A DNA stretch of 64,000 nt. It comes from Paraburkholderia ribeironis (GTDB lineage Bacteria; Pseudomonadota; Gammaproteobacteria; Burkholderiales; Burkholderiaceae). Where the stretch lies: assembly GCF_900019265.1 (NCBI RefSeq), contig NZ_CYGX02000070.1, positions 1-64,000 of the forward strand, given 5' to 3'. This document shows positions 15,998-25,613 of the stretch, in pieces; positions within the stretch are counted from its first letter, which is position 1; every line of letters starts with the position of its first letter. The notes beneath the pieces are model-generated. The model did no database searches and was not told the origin of the DNA. It saw only the letters and a list, made by a program, of their open reading frames with translations. A program made the translations under genes and the position numbers.

Positions 15998-17164
15998 TCA
16001 GGCGTCGTGTCCGATGGCTATAGCTGAAGCAGTGGCAAGCATCGCAGCGAATCGGTCGATCGAGTATGTGTCGAGCGGGATTGGCGTGCGCCCTAAGTCG
16101 ATCAGCTCGGCGAGCGTTTCTCCCACGCCCGGACCGATCTGAAACCCGGAGCCACTGAAGCCAAACGCATAAAACAGACCGTCTACCTTGGAACTTGGCC
16201 CGATCACAGGCTCTCCGTCGGGAAGATAACCCTCCACTCCACTCCAGACGCGGATCACATTGAGTCGGGCTAGCACGGGCGCGAGACGACGGAACTGCGC
16301 CATCTGCTGCACCGTGTTCTCCGGCAACACGGACGCCTTGCGCGTAACGGGATCGGCGGGACCGGGCGGCCCGCCGCCGAGCACGATGTTGCCGCGCGGA
16401 ATTTGCCGGAAATAGACGCTCTCTTCCTTGATCGACGTGTAGACGCCCATCGATGACTGAAAGACGTAGGGCACCGGCTCTGTGACGGCCATCTGGGGCC
16501 CACGCGCTGTAAGCGGCACGGGTTCGCCGAACTGTTGGGAGAGCGCACTCGCCCACGCGCCCGCACAGATCACGAGCCGCGCTGCGCGATACGTTTCTCC
16601 TGCGGCGCTCTGCACCCGAAATTCAGCGCCGTCCTTCTCTACGCTCACGATCTCGGTATTCTCGACGATCTGTGCGCCGTGCCGCATGGCAGCGCGTGCG
16701 AAAGCCGGCGATGCAATCCGCGGATTGGCATGCCCGTCGAGCGGTGATACGGACGCGGCCAGAACTTCTCGTCCCAGAAGCGGGAAACGCCTGAACACTG
16801 CATCACCGTCCAACACCTCAAGGTGTAGGCCAAACCCGCGCGCCTCATTGGCATAACGATGAAAATAGTCAGCATCATGCGCGTGGTAGCAGACGCGCGT
16901 GTGACCAGAAGGTAGAAATTCAATGTCCTCGCCCAGCAGTTCCTTGGTCCGGTACCAGATATCCAGCGCGCGATTGGCTATTGCAAGCTGCGGCAAAGAG
17001 CGACCCTGCCGGCGTACACCGCCAAAGTTGGTGCCGCTGGCCTGCTCTCCTATCAGGCCGCGTTCAATCAGGATTACCGATCGCATGCGCCTGCGCAGAA
17101 AGAAAGCCGTCGAGGTGCCCATGATGCCGCCACCAATAACGATCACGTCGGCGTGTCGGTTCAT
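15998..17164 (-). CDS. FAD-dependent amino-acid dehydrogenase, beta (catalytic) subunit
   Basis: DadA/sarcosine-oxidase-beta-like flavoprotein of 388 residues. The dinucleotide-binding motif VIGGGIMGTSTAFFL is at residues 9-23, with the acidic end of beta2 at LIERG. The C-terminal FAD-contacting segment is GLFYAFGFSGSGFQIGPGVGE, and WSGVEGYLPDGEPVIGP is typical of this family. It overlaps the alpha-subunit gene by the sequence ATGA. With the alpha and gamma genes it makes the three-gene set seen in HcnABC, opine oxidases (OoxAB type) and D-hydroxyproline dehydrogenase (LhpBEF). The substrate should be an imino or secondary amino acid; the neighbouring peptide/opine-type transporter suggests an imported conjugated amino acid. 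Confidence 0.88.
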   Translation of the reverse strand: MNRHADVIVIGGGIMGTSTAFFLRRRMRSVILIERGLIGEQASGTNFGGVRRQGRSLPQLAIANRALDIWYRTKELLGEDIEFLPSGHTRVCYHAHDADYFHRYANEARGFGLHLEVLDGDAVFRRFPLLGREVLAASVSPLDGHANPRIASPAFARAAMRHGAQIVENTEIVSVEKDGAEFRVQSAAGETYRAARLVICAGAWASALSQQFGEPVPLTARGPQMAVTEPVPYVFQSSMGVYTSIKEESVYFRQIPRGNIVLGGGPPGPADPVTRKASVLPENTVQQMAQFRRLAPVLARLNVIRVWSGVEGYLPDGEPVIGPSSKVDGLFYAFGFSGSGFQIGPGVGETLAELIDLGRTPIPLDTYSIDRFAAMLATASAIAIGHDA

Positions 17165-18564
17165 CGAACATTCTCCATCCTGGACTCTGCTTCAAGCGCT
17201 ATGGGCAGCGGCTTGACAGGCGCCTGGCCACGTAATCGCCCGACGACTTCCAACGGCACGCGCGCTTCGGCTGCGATGACTTCAGCACCCGCGTGCGCGC
17301 AGTAGCGTCCCTGACACCGGCCCATGCCGACGCGGGAAAACGCCTTCGCGCGGTTCGCTTCCGTCGCGCCCATCTCGCGAACCACATGCCGCAATTCGCC
17401 CGCAGTGATTGCCTCGCAGCGGCACACGATGGTGTCGTCGGGCAGCGCTGCCGCGAAGCGCGCGGGCCACGGAAACGCGGTGCGCAAGCCGGCCGCGAAG
17501 CGCGTGAAACGGGAGAGTTCCGCGCGTAGTTGCGCGGCGCCCCCGCGTTCGATACCTGCGTCGTGCAGCGCGGCCAATGCAGCAAGTCGGCCCGCGCGTT
17601 CGGCCGCGTCAGCACCGCGCACGCGTGCCCCATCGCCCGCCAGATAGATGCCTGCGACGCTGCTGCGGCCATCCTCATCGATCTGCGGAAGCCACGTCTG
17701 CGTGGCTGTGTCGAAACGGAAAACGCAGCCCGCGAGATCGGCAAGCTGTGTTTCTGAACGCAAGTGATAACCGAGCGCAACGGCATCACACGTCACATTC
17801 AGCGTCGTGTCGTTTGCGAGCTTCACACGCACGCCCGTGACACCATGCGCGGATGAGCCTTCGATGGCAACGGGCGTCACGCCACGATGAATCGGAACCC
17901 CCGCGCGGCGCAGTACACCCATCAGTGCGATGCCCTTGCCGAGCGCCGATGGAATCGCAAGCAACTGCGGCAGCGCTCGCAGGCGCTGCGCGAAGGTCGA
18001 TGTATCGAGGACGGCGCTCACTGTCGCACCTGCCTTGACATACTGCGCGGCCACCAGATACAGCAACGGCCCGGTTCCCATCATCGCGACCCGAGCACCG
18101 ATAGCACATCCCTGCGCCTTGAGGGCCACCTGTGCGCCACCCAGACTGTAAGTACCTGCGAAATGCCAGCCGGGAACCGGCATCAGCCTGTCGGTTGCTC
18201 CGCTGCAGATGATCAGCGAATCGAACGCGAGCTTGCGGTAGCGCGTGCGGCTCACAATATGCACCGCCTTTGGCCCGATATTCCATACGAGCGTGTCAGG
18301 CAGATAGTCGATTTGCGCGCGCAACGCATCGAAGTCGCGATGCAACGACGCGGCCCGCGCAGCCTCGCTGCCGTAGAGCGTCTCATAGGAGCGCGAGAAG
18401 CCTTCGGGCTGGCGCCGATAGATCTGGCCACCGTCGCGGCGCCCTTCATCGATCACCGTGGGACGCAGCCCGGCTTCAACCAGCGCCTGCGCGGCGCGTA
18501 CGCCCGCCGGTCCGGCGCCAACTACCACGACGTTCGGGCGCTTCACTTCTGCAGACGCGGCCAT
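17161..18564 (-). CDS. FAD/[2Fe-2S] dehydrogenase, alpha subunit
   Basis: Disulfide-reductase-like flavoprotein of 467 residues, HcnB/OoxA/LhpE type. The start at 18564 is favoured by a GGGAGGG Shine-Dalgarno. FAD motif VVVGAGPAGVRAAQAL is near residues 12-27, and a second dinucleotide motif (AMMGTGPLLYL) is near 165. The C-terminal 90 residues carry a BFD-like [2Fe-2S] site: CRCEAITAGEL, then GRCQGRYC. It probably passes electrons from the beta subunit onward. The start overlaps the gamma gene by 22 bp and the end overlaps the beta gene by 4 bp, so translation is coupled. Confidence 0.88.
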   Translation of the reverse strand: MAASAEVKRPNVVVVGAGPAGVRAAQALVEAGLRPTVIDEGRRDGGQIYRRQPEGFSRSYETLYGSEAARAASLHRDFDALRAQIDYLPDTLVWNIGPKAVHIVSRTRYRKLAFDSLIICSGATDRLMPVPGWHFAGTYSLGGAQVALKAQGCAIGARVAMMGTGPLLYLVAAQYVKAGATVSAVLDTSTFAQRLRALPQLLAIPSALGKGIALMGVLRRAGVPIHRGVTPVAIEGSSAHGVTGVRVKLANDTTLNVTCDAVALGYHLRSETQLADLAGCVFRFDTATQTWLPQIDEDGRSSVAGIYLAGDGARVRGADAAERAGRLAALAALHDAGIERGGAAQLRAELSRFTRFAAGLRTAFPWPARFAAALPDDTIVCRCEAITAGELRHVVREMGATEANRAKAFSRVGMGRCQGRYCAHAGAEVIAAEARVPLEVVGRLRGQAPVKPLPIALEAESRMENVR

Positions 18565-18863
18565 ACGCCCTCCCCCGCTAGCGCTACGCGCGTGATGATC
18601 GACATGCCGGGCATCGCAGGCGTCGCACAGGCGCGGACGCGCTCGCCTTGCGCAGTCCAGACCCAGCAGTCCTGGCAAGCGCCCATCAGGCAGAAGCCCG
18701 CACGACGGCCGTCGCCAAACTCGGAATCGCGTAACGCGTCTTGCGCCGTCAGGAGCGCGACCAGCAGCGTGTCGCCTTCGGCGGCCTTCACTGCATCTCC
18801 ATCCACGGTAATCTCAAAGCTCTTGCGCTCGGTCTCCGCCACTCTCACGAAACGAGCAGTCAT
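18543..18863 (-). CDS. Small (2Fe-2S)-binding dehydrogenase gamma subunit
   Basis: A 106-residue ferredoxin-like protein of the HcnA/LhpF class. It has FEITVDGDAVKAAEGDTLLVALL at the N-terminus and the cluster Cys set FCLMGACQDCWV, with a further Cys in VRACATP. The start at 18863 forms an ATGA overlap with the stop of the ABC ATPase gene, and the 51 upstream codons in the same open frame belong antiparallel to nothing conserved. It supplies the extra [2Fe-2S] centre of the three-component dehydrogenase. The tight coupling to both the ATPase and the alpha gene implies that uptake and oxidation are made together. Confidence 0.88.
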   Translation of the reverse strand: MTARFVRVAETERKSFEITVDGDAVKAAEGDTLLVALLTAQDALRDSEFGDGRRAGFCLMGACQDCWVWTAQGERVRACATPAMPGMSIITRVALAGEGVWPRLQK

Positions 18864-20689
18864 GCCGTCACCGGGTCGGGTTTCTGCGCGAGTTCGAGTT
18901 CCGCAGCAGAGTGGTGGCAAAGGATCACGGAGCCCGAGGGCAGCTTCCTGGCAGAGGGCGGCGTAACGTTGCACTTGCCGTCGATGCGGACCGGACAACG
19001 CGCCCGAAAACTGCACAGCTCAGCCGAATCGCTGGCGGGCCCCATCGACGGCAGTGCGGCGCCCGTGAGCGCGCGCCGTGAGTCGAGCCAGCCCGGGCGC
19101 AGTGCGGGCACCGAATCGACCAGTAGCCCTGTGTACGGGTGATGCGGTGGCGCAGCCAGTACATCGCGCTCGCCCGCTTCGACGCATTGACCGGCATAGA
19201 GCACCATTACGTCGTCGCAGATCGCCCGCACCGTCGAGATATCGTGGCTGATGAACATGTATGACACACCCAGCTCGCGCCGCAGTTCGACGAGCAGGTC
19301 GAGAATCGCCGCGCCAACCACAGTATCCAGTGCGGAAGTCACCTCGTCGCAAAGAATCAGCGCAGGGTCGGCGGCAAGCGCACGCGCCAGGTTCACGCGC
19401 TGCTTCTGGCCGCCCGACAGACCGCCCGGCTGACGCCTGGCAATTGTCGCCGGCAGCTTCACCAGATCCAGCAGTTCGAGCATGCGCTTCTGTGCCGGCG
19501 CGCCGCGCAGGCCGTGATAGAAGTTCATCGGCCGAGCGAGGATATCGGCGATCGTGTGGCTCGGATTGAGCGCTGTGTCGGCGTTCTGGAACACGATCTG
19601 CACCCGTCGGTACTGGGCGAGGGTGCGCTCGGAAAGCTTCGCGGGCAGAGGCTTGCCGTCGAGGAGCACCTCGCCCCGGGCACGATCCACCAGTCCCGCC
19701 ACCACGCGCGCCAGTGTCGTCTTGCCCGAACCCGATTCGCCAATGACGCCGAGCGCGCTGCCGCGCTCGATCTTCAGGCTCACGTTGTCAAGCACGCACA
19801 CGGCGGGAACCCCGTTCGCGTCGATACGTCCGTAGCCCGCGTTCAGGTTGCGGACCTCGAGCAGCGGTGGTAGCGCATCTTTGGCCGGAACTGCGAGTTC
19901 CGGTTCCGGACGGCGGGTCGCCGCGAGCAGTTGCCTCGTGTAGTCGTCGGCGGGCGCATCAAGCACCTGCGCCGTCGCGCCGTTCTCGCGCACCGTGCCG
20001 CCATTCAACACGACGATGCGGTCTGCCATCTGCGCGACGACGGCAAGATCGTGCGACACATAGACGGCCGTTGTGCCCAGTTCGCGGATCACTTTCTTGA
20101 AAGCGGCGAGCACTTCGATCTGTGTGGTGACGTCGAGCGCCGTCGTCGGTTCGTCGAACACGACGACAGCGGGATCGGTGATCAGCGCCATCGCCGCCAT
20201 CAGGCGCTGCAACTGACCGCCCGATACCTGATGCGGATAGCGTGCACCGATTGTTTCTGGCGACGGCAAAGCCAGCGAGCGAAACAGTCCCACGGCCTTC
20301 TCGCGGGCCGCAGCAGGCGTCATCAATCTGTGCAGCAGCGCGGGCTCCGTCACCTGGTCCATAATCGTGCGCGCCGGGTTGAAACCCGCCGACGCGCTCT
20401 GGGCGACGTAAGCGACGGTACGCGCGCGTAACGCGCGGCGTCGGTTCGCATCGAGTGCCAGCACCTCGACGCCTCCAATCTTGACCGAGCCACCCGCAAT
20501 CGAACAGCCGCCTCGCGCGTACCCCAGCAAGGACAGCGCAATCGTCGTCTTGCCCGAACCCGACTCGCCGATCAGCGCGAGTACCTCGCCCTTCTTCACG
20601 GTGAAATCGACGCCCCTGACGATCTCAACGACAGCGTCTGGCGCCGCGCCCGCGACCACGCGCAGGCCCTTCACTTCGATCATGTTCAT
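18860..20689 (-). CDS. ABC transporter ATPase, fused DppD-DppF type
   Basis: Single chain of 609 residues with two complete nucleotide-binding domains, which in most dipeptide/oligopeptide systems are separate proteins. Domain 1 has Walker A GESGSGKTT near residue 38, signature VSGGQLQRLM and Walker B VVVFDEPTTALD. Domain 2 (from about residue 280) has Walker A GESGSGKTT, signature LSGGQKQRVNLARAL and Walker B LILCDEVTSALD. The C-terminus has the oligopeptide/dipeptide extension with Cys residues (CSFRARCPVRIDGKCNV), which in this family binds an Fe-S cluster. It overlaps the permease gene before it and the gamma gene after it by ATGA. It energises import through the two permeases. Confidence 0.93.
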   Translation of the reverse strand: MNMIEVKGLRVVAGAAPDAVVEIVRGVDFTVKKGEVLALIGESGSGKTTIALSLLGYARGGCSIAGGSVKIGGVEVLALDANRRRALRARTVAYVAQSASAGFNPARTIMDQVTEPALLHRLMTPAAAREKAVGLFRSLALPSPETIGARYPHQVSGGQLQRLMAAMALITDPAVVVFDEPTTALDVTTQIEVLAAFKKVIRELGTTAVYVSHDLAVVAQMADRIVVLNGGTVRENGATAQVLDAPADDYTRQLLAATRRPEPELAVPAKDALPPLLEVRNLNAGYGRIDANGVPAVCVLDNVSLKIERGSALGVIGESGSGKTTLARVVAGLVDRARGEVLLDGKPLPAKLSERTLAQYRRVQIVFQNADTALNPSHTIADILARPMNFYHGLRGAPAQKRMLELLDLVKLPATIARRQPGGLSGGQKQRVNLARALAADPALILCDEVTSALDTVVGAAILDLLVELRRELGVSYMFISHDISTVRAICDDVMVLYAGQCVEAGERDVLAAPPHHPYTGLLVDSVPALRPGWLDSRRALTGAALPSMGPASDSAELCSFRARCPVRIDGKCNVTPPSARKLPSGSVILCHHSAAELELAQKPDPVTA

Positions 20690-21642
20690 TGTGCGGCTCC
20701 CTGCCCACGGCCGCCACGGCGGCGCAGGCTGTCAATCAGCAGATTCACGCCGACTGTCAGCGTCGCAATCGCGATGGCGGGCATCAGCACCGCAGGCGCG
20801 CCTTCTGCCAGCCCGCCGATGTTCTCGCGCACGAGCGAGCCCCAATCGGCATTCGGCGGCTGCACGCCGAGACCGAGGAAACTCAGCCCACTGAGCAGCA
20901 GCACGATGAACACGAAGCGCAGGCCGAAATCCGCAAGCATTGGATGAATCATGTTGGGTAGCACCTCGACTCGCGCGATATAAAACAGCCTTTCGCCGCG
21001 CGCTTTCGCGACCTGCACGTATTCGAGCGTCATCAGGTTGACCGCGAGCGAGCGCGAGATGCGGAACGCGCCGGGTATGTACGCAAGCGCGGCGACCGTG
21101 ATCAGCATCGGCACCGACGAGCCGAATGCGGCGATCACGACGAGCGCGAGAATCTTGCTCGGGATCGAGATCAGCGCGTCGAACAGTCGGCCCATGATTT
21201 CGTCGACCCAACGCCCGGACACGGCCGCAACCAGCCCGAAGAATGTGCCGATACAGCTGGCGAGCACCGCCGCCGCGAGCGCCAGGCCAACCGTGTACTG
21301 CGTGCCATACAGCACGCGGCTCAGCATGTCGCGGCCCAGATAGTCGGTGCCGAATAGATGTGCGGCACTGTACGCGCCGAATATCTCAGTCGACGTCACC
21401 GCGCCTCCCTTGTACGGCGCGACGAGCGGACCAACGAACGCGACGACGAGCCAGAACACCACGATCACGAGACCAATCAGGCCAAGCAACGAAAAGCGGC
21501 CTATGATGCGGCGCAGCGCGCTGCGCTTCGCGACGGGCATGTCGACCGGCGCCTCCACAAACGCATCGGCGCAAGGCGTGGCTTCTTCGTCCGGCACCGC
21601 GTGCAGTACGGTCCTCGCATGAGATATGTCGGGTCGGTTCAT
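20686..21642 (-). CDS. ABC transporter permease, DppC type
   Basis: Inner-membrane subunit of the peptide/nickel/opine ABC importer family, about 318 residues. The start at 21642 is taken because it overlaps the stop of the upstream permease gene as ATGA; a Met 12 codons earlier is possible. An N-terminal membrane helix (SLLGLIGLVIVVFWLVVAFVG) is followed by the DppC-type motif FGTDYLGRDMLSRVLYGTQ. The EAA-type ATPase contact loop (YVQVAKARGERLFYIARVEVLPN) comes before the final helices. The N-terminal cytoplasmic tail is longer than usual. It pairs with the DppB-type permease. Confidence 0.92.
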   Translation of the reverse strand: MNRPDISHARTVLHAVPDEEATPCADAFVEAPVDMPVAKRSALRRIIGRFSLLGLIGLVIVVFWLVVAFVGPLVAPYKGGAVTSTEIFGAYSAAHLFGTDYLGRDMLSRVLYGTQYTVGLALAAAVLASCIGTFFGLVAAVSGRWVDEIMGRLFDALISIPSKILALVVIAAFGSSVPMLITVAALAYIPGAFRISRSLAVNLMTLEYVQVAKARGERLFYIARVEVLPNMIHPMLADFGLRFVFIVLLLSGLSFLGLGVQPPNADWGSLVRENIGGLAEGAPAVLMPAIAIATLTVGVNLLIDSLRRRGGRGQGAAQ

Positions 21643-22595
21643 CGTTGACGCAGCCTCGGGTTGGAAATGATCTGACACAGGTCAGCAATAAGTACGAGTG
21701 CCAGATATGCCGCGCAGAACACCATCACGCAGCCCTGGACGAGCGGCATATCTCGATTCGTGACAGCATCGACCATCAGGCTCGCGAGCCCTGGATAGTT
21801 GAAGATCGACTCGACGATCACGACGCCGCCGAACAGATACGACAGGGAGAGTGCAACCGCGTTGGCAATCGGGCCGATCGTGTTGGGCAGCACGTGACGT
21901 AGTACGATGCGCATCGGGGTAGCACCTTTCAGCACCGCCATCTCGACGTACGACGCGTTCAGCTGATCGAGCACCGCAGCGCGCGTCATGCGCGCCATCT
22001 GTGCAACGAGCACGCAGCACAGTGTCATGACGGGCATGGCGTAGATGCGTAGCAGCGCGCCGAATGACGTCACTTCGGACAGGTACGACAGCGCCGGCAG
22101 CCAGCGCAGCTTGACCGCGAAGATCAGCACGGCGATCGTCGCAATCAGGAATTCGGGCACAGCGACGGTCGACAACGTCAGCACGTTGAGGGCGCGGTCC
22201 AACAGCGAACCGCGATACATCGCCGACAAAATGCCGATCGCCAGGGCGATGGGCACCGACACGGCGGCCGTCAGCCCTGCAAGCATGAGCGTATTCGGCA
22301 GGCGGGTCGCAATCAGATCACTCACCGGCATGTTGTTCGACAGCGACGTGCCGAAATTGCCGCTCACGACGTGCAGGAGCCACTGGAAATAGCGCTGCAG
22401 AGCGGGCTGATCGAGACCAAACTGGTGGCGCAATGCAGCCACCAGTTCCGGTGTGGCCGCCTGGCCGAGCGCCTGCTGCGCCGCGTCGCCGGGCAAGAGG
22501 CCCGTGATTGCGAACACGATGGCCGACACCAGCAGCAGCGTGACCAGCGCGTACCCGAGGCGGGCGGCGATGAGTCGTTGCGCGTTTGCTTTCAT
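21639..22595 (-). CDS. ABC transporter permease, DppB type
   Basis: Inner-membrane permease of 318 residues with six predicted helices. It has the family N-terminus (ARLGYALVTLLLVSAIVFAITGLLPGDAA), FGLDQPALQRYFQWL before helix 2, and the ATPase-contact loop YVEMAVLKGATPMRIVLRHVLPN. It forms the translocation pore with the DppC-type subunit encoded immediately after it (ATGA overlap). The gene starts 68 bp after the solute-binding protein gene. Confidence 0.93.
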   Translation of the reverse strand: MKANAQRLIAARLGYALVTLLLVSAIVFAITGLLPGDAAQQALGQAATPELVAALRHQFGLDQPALQRYFQWLLHVVSGNFGTSLSNNMPVSDLIATRLPNTLMLAGLTAAVSVPIALAIGILSAMYRGSLLDRALNVLTLSTVAVPEFLIATIAVLIFAVKLRWLPALSYLSEVTSFGALLRIYAMPVMTLCCVLVAQMARMTRAAVLDQLNASYVEMAVLKGATPMRIVLRHVLPNTIGPIANAVALSLSYLFGGVVIVESIFNYPGLASLMVDAVTNRDMPLVQGCVMVFCAAYLALVLIADLCQIISNPRLRQR

Positions 22596-22663
22596 ACTGG
22601 AAACGCCTCCTGTACAGAAATGGTACGCCGCGAAGCAGCGAAGCGACTGAAGACCGTGGCGGG

Positions 22664-24280
22664 TCAGGACTCGAGCCAGACGTGTTCCGCAAACGTAAAG
22701 CCCATCAGCCCGGCGAGCGGAATTGAACCAAGGCCCTTCAGCCTGGTTGTATGGCCATCGAGTGAACTCACGAACAATGGAATACCAATACCGCCGGTTT
22801 CATGCACCATCACCTGCATGTCGCCATAGATCTTCTTACGCTTCGCATCGTCAGGCTCGCCACGTGCGGCGACGAGCATCTGGTCGAACTTTGGGTTCTT
22901 CCAGTTCGCTTCGTTCCACGGCGCGTCCGACTTGAAGAACTGCGTGAAGAGCACGTCGGCACTCGGCCGGGCGTTGACGTTGCCAAAGCTGAGCGGATGC
23001 TTCATCCAGTGATTGGACCAGTAGCCGTCTGCCGGAACCCGGCTCACCTGGAGATTGAGGCCAGCGCGCGGTGCGGCCGCTTGCAGCAGCATCGCGATTT
23101 CGACCGATCCGGTGGCCGCCGGCGACGCATACACTTGCAGCGGAGCGCCGGCCAACTTTGCCTTCTGAAAATGGAACCTGGCCTTGTCCGGATCGAAGCT
23201 CCGTTGCGGCAGACCCGCAAAGTAGTACCTGTTCGTCGGATCAATAGGCTGGTCATTACCGATCGCGCCGTAGCCGCGAAACGCCGCGCTGAGGATCTGT
23301 TCGCGATCCAGCAGGTACATCATGCCGCGGCGGAAATCCTCGTTGCCCGTGATGCCGCCTTCGTCCCGCATGATCAGGTCGGTGTACTGGCCAGTTTTCG
23401 TCTCGAGCACTGAAAACCCGGGTGTCTCCTTGATCCGCTTCGCTGAGTTGGGCGTCACCGCATTGATCAGTTGCACGTCGCCTGATAGCAACGCATTGAC
23501 GCGCGCCGGTTCATCGCCGATGCCGATCAGTTCAATCTCGTCGAGGTGCGGCAGTCCTGTCTTCCAGTACGTCTCGTTGCGCACGCCTACGGTACGCACG
23601 CCCGGCGAAAATTCTTTCAGCTTGAACGGACCGGTGCCGACAGCCGTCCTGAAATCCTTCGTGCCATCCTTGATGATCATGAAGTGCGAGGTCGCCAGGA
23701 TCACCGGCAGGTCGGCGTTCGCACCCTCCAGGGTAATTGTCAGTTCGTTCGCACCGGTCGCCTTCACGTCCTTGATCTGGTCCGCGAGCGTCTTCGCCTT
23801 CGAGGCGGTCGCCGGGTCCTTGTGGCGCATGATCGAGTAGACAACGTCGGCGGGCGCGAGCGCCTTGCCGTCGTGGAACTGCACGCCCTTGCGCAGCTTC
23901 ACGACCCACACAGTCGCGTCCTTCGTTTCCAGCGAATCTGCGAGCGCCATTTTGGCGCCCAGATGGGAATCGAGTTCGGTCAGACCGTTGTAGAACATGT
24001 TGGCGCGCACGTAATCCGTGCTCAGCGCGCCCTTCGCAGGATCGAGCGTATCGGCAGTGGACGCCGATTGCGTCGCGACGCGAATCTTGCCGCCTTTTTT
24101 GGGACTCTGTTGCGCAAATGCCGACCCGCTCGCCGCCAGCAGTCCCGTGCCAGTCATCGACAGCATCCCGCCGGCTGCCATCGCGCGAAGCACATTGCGT
24201 CGCGACGCGCCTCTGCGCGTGAGGCGTTGGAGTTCATTGCCGACGCTGGTGCCAGCGTCGCGCATATTTATCTTGTGCAT
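22664..24280 (-). CDS. ABC transporter solute-binding protein, family 5, Tat-exported
   Basis: Periplasmic binding protein for peptides, opines or similar substrates. The start at 24280 (MHKINMRD) has GGAGGAG four bases upstream. The N-terminus carries a twin-arginine signal (SRRNVLRAMAAGG with a following hydrophobic stretch and ASGSAFA cleavage site), so the protein is exported folded by the Tat system. Family-5 features follow: GGKIRVATQS, LDPAKGALSTDYVRANMFYNGL, KLRKGVQFHDGKALAPADVVYSI and TGPFKLKEFSPG. It delivers ligand to the two permeases encoded next. The oxidase genes around it suggest the ligand is an amino-acid or amine conjugate. Confidence 0.93.
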   Translation of the reverse strand: MHKINMRDAGTSVGNELQRLTRRGASRRNVLRAMAAGGMLSMTGTGLLAASGSAFAQQSPKKGGKIRVATQSASTADTLDPAKGALSTDYVRANMFYNGLTELDSHLGAKMALADSLETKDATVWVVKLRKGVQFHDGKALAPADVVYSIMRHKDPATASKAKTLADQIKDVKATGANELTITLEGANADLPVILATSHFMIIKDGTKDFRTAVGTGPFKLKEFSPGVRTVGVRNETYWKTGLPHLDEIELIGIGDEPARVNALLSGDVQLINAVTPNSAKRIKETPGFSVLETKTGQYTDLIMRDEGGITGNEDFRRGMMYLLDREQILSAAFRGYGAIGNDQPIDPTNRYYFAGLPQRSFDPDKARFHFQKAKLAGAPLQVYASPAATGSVEIAMLLQAAAPRAGLNLQVSRVPADGYWSNHWMKHPLSFGNVNARPSADVLFTQFFKSDAPWNEANWKNPKFDQMLVAARGEPDDAKRKKIYGDMQVMVHETGGIGIPLFVSSLDGHTTRLKGLGSIPLAGLMGFTFAEHVWLES

Positions 24281-24307
24281 CTGTCTCCTCCACAAGGGAG
24301 TTGTTCG

Positions 24308-25582
24308 TCAATAGAAGACGTCTTTGATCCGGAAGTACGCGCCGACCAGCGGCAGAAACCACGGTTTGCCTGTATGCCCCGGAATCGCGGGCCAGTCGAA
24401 GTCTCTCCACGGGTTCGCTTCAGGATTCCCGGCCATCACCTCGGCCATCACCTGACCCATGTGCGTTGCCATCTGCGTGCCGTGGCCGCTGTAGCCCATC
24501 GAAAAATAGATGCCGTCGTGTTGGCCGGCGCGTGGCAGACGGTCAGCCGTGATATCGACGAGACCGCCCCAGCAATAGTCGATGCGCGCGTTGGCAAGGC
24601 TCGGGAACATCTGCGCGAGGTTCGCCTGCAGGATACGGCCGCTTTTTTCGTCCGATGGTTGCTCCGATGCCGTAAAGCGCGCACGTCCACCGAACAGCAG
24701 GCGCGAATCGGGCGTGACGCGAAAGTAGTTATGCATTAGCCGGCTCGTCGTGTATGAGCGTCGATTCGGCAACAGCCGGGCGAGGCGCTCGGCGAGCAAC
24801 GGTTCCGTCACAATGATGAATGAGCCGACCGGCGCCATGCGCCGCCGGTACCAGCCGAACGGTCCATGCCGCGATGGGCCCGTCGCGATCAACACCTGCT
24901 GCGCGCGCAATGTGCCGCGCGCGGACTCGATACGGTACCCGCTACCGTACTTGCCGATGGACGTGACCGCCGCATTTTCGAACAGCCTCGCCCCTTGGCG
25001 GACGGCCGCATTCGCGAGACCAACCGCGAACTTGCCCATGTGCATCTGCCCGCCGTGCTTATGCAGCAGCCCGCCGAAGAAACCATCGGACCCCACTTCG
25101 CTGCGAATGCGCTCGCGCGGAATGATCTCGACATCGGGATCTACTTCGCGGCGGATCAGCTCGGCCGTGTGCTCGAGGTGCTCGAGATGACGCGGCTTCG
25201 CCGCGAGCTTCAGCTTGCCCGACGCGAGATAGTCGCAATCGATCTGCTCTTCACGGATCAGCCGCTCGACCGTAGCAACCGCCTCGGCATACGCGCGATA
25301 GCAACCCTGGGCGCGCTCGACGCCCACTTGCCCGCGCAGAGCCGCATAGTCCTGCGCGACGCCCGTGTTGCACTGGCCGCCGTTGCGGCCCGATGCGCCT
25401 CCGCCGATGCGACCGGCATCGAGCACGGCAACCGTCGCGCCGCGCCTGCCGAGTGCCAGCGCAGCGGACAGCCCGGTGAAACCACCGCCAATCACGGCGA
25501 CGTCGACATGGCCATCGACGGAATCCTCGCAAGCCTGGAGCCCGGACGGCGCCGTGTCGAGCCAGTAGGAGTCGAGTTTCAT
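24308..25582 (-). CDS. FAD-dependent amine oxidase, gamma-glutamylputrescine-oxidase-like
   Basis: DAO-fold flavoprotein of 424 residues, PuuB/OrdL type. It starts LDSYWLDTA, a sequence common at the N-terminus of this family, then has VAVIGGGFTGLSAALAL (FAD motif), the covalent-flavin-region-like GGGASGRNGGQCNTG, and C-terminal YFSMGYSGHGTQMATHMGQ. The start at 25582 has GGA six bases upstream; an alternative Met is five codons earlier. Related enzymes oxidise gamma-glutamylated putrescine or ethanolamine-type amines to aldehydes, releasing an amine product and H2O2. It sits 27 bp upstream of the binding-protein gene and 31 bp downstream of the HAD gene. The product aldehyde may have been handled by the now broken aldehyde dehydrogenase just upstream. 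Confidence 0.85.
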   Translation of the reverse strand: MKLDSYWLDTAPSGLQACEDSVDGHVDVAVIGGGFTGLSAALALGRRGATVAVLDAGRIGGGASGRNGGQCNTGVAQDYAALRGQVGVERAQGCYRAYAEAVATVERLIREEQIDCDYLASGKLKLAAKPRHLEHLEHTAELIRREVDPDVEIIPRERIRSEVGSDGFFGGLLHKHGGQMHMGKFAVGLANAAVRQGARLFENAAVTSIGKYGSGYRIESARGTLRAQQVLIATGPSRHGPFGWYRRRMAPVGSFIIVTEPLLAERLARLLPNRRSYTTSRLMHNYFRVTPDSRLLFGGRARFTASEQPSDEKSGRILQANLAQMFPSLANARIDYCWGGLVDITADRLPRAGQHDGIYFSMGYSGHGTQMATHMGQVMAEVMAGNPEANPWRDFDWPAIPGHTGKPWFLPLVGAYFRIKDVFY

Positions 25583-25613
25583 CGGGTGTCCGTGCATAAG
25601 TGAAGGCAGGGGA

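Noticed and set aside
23546..24739. Plus-strand frame of 397 codons across the binding-protein gene
   Set aside because: Runs antisense to the binding-protein and oxidase genes and has no recognisable domain.
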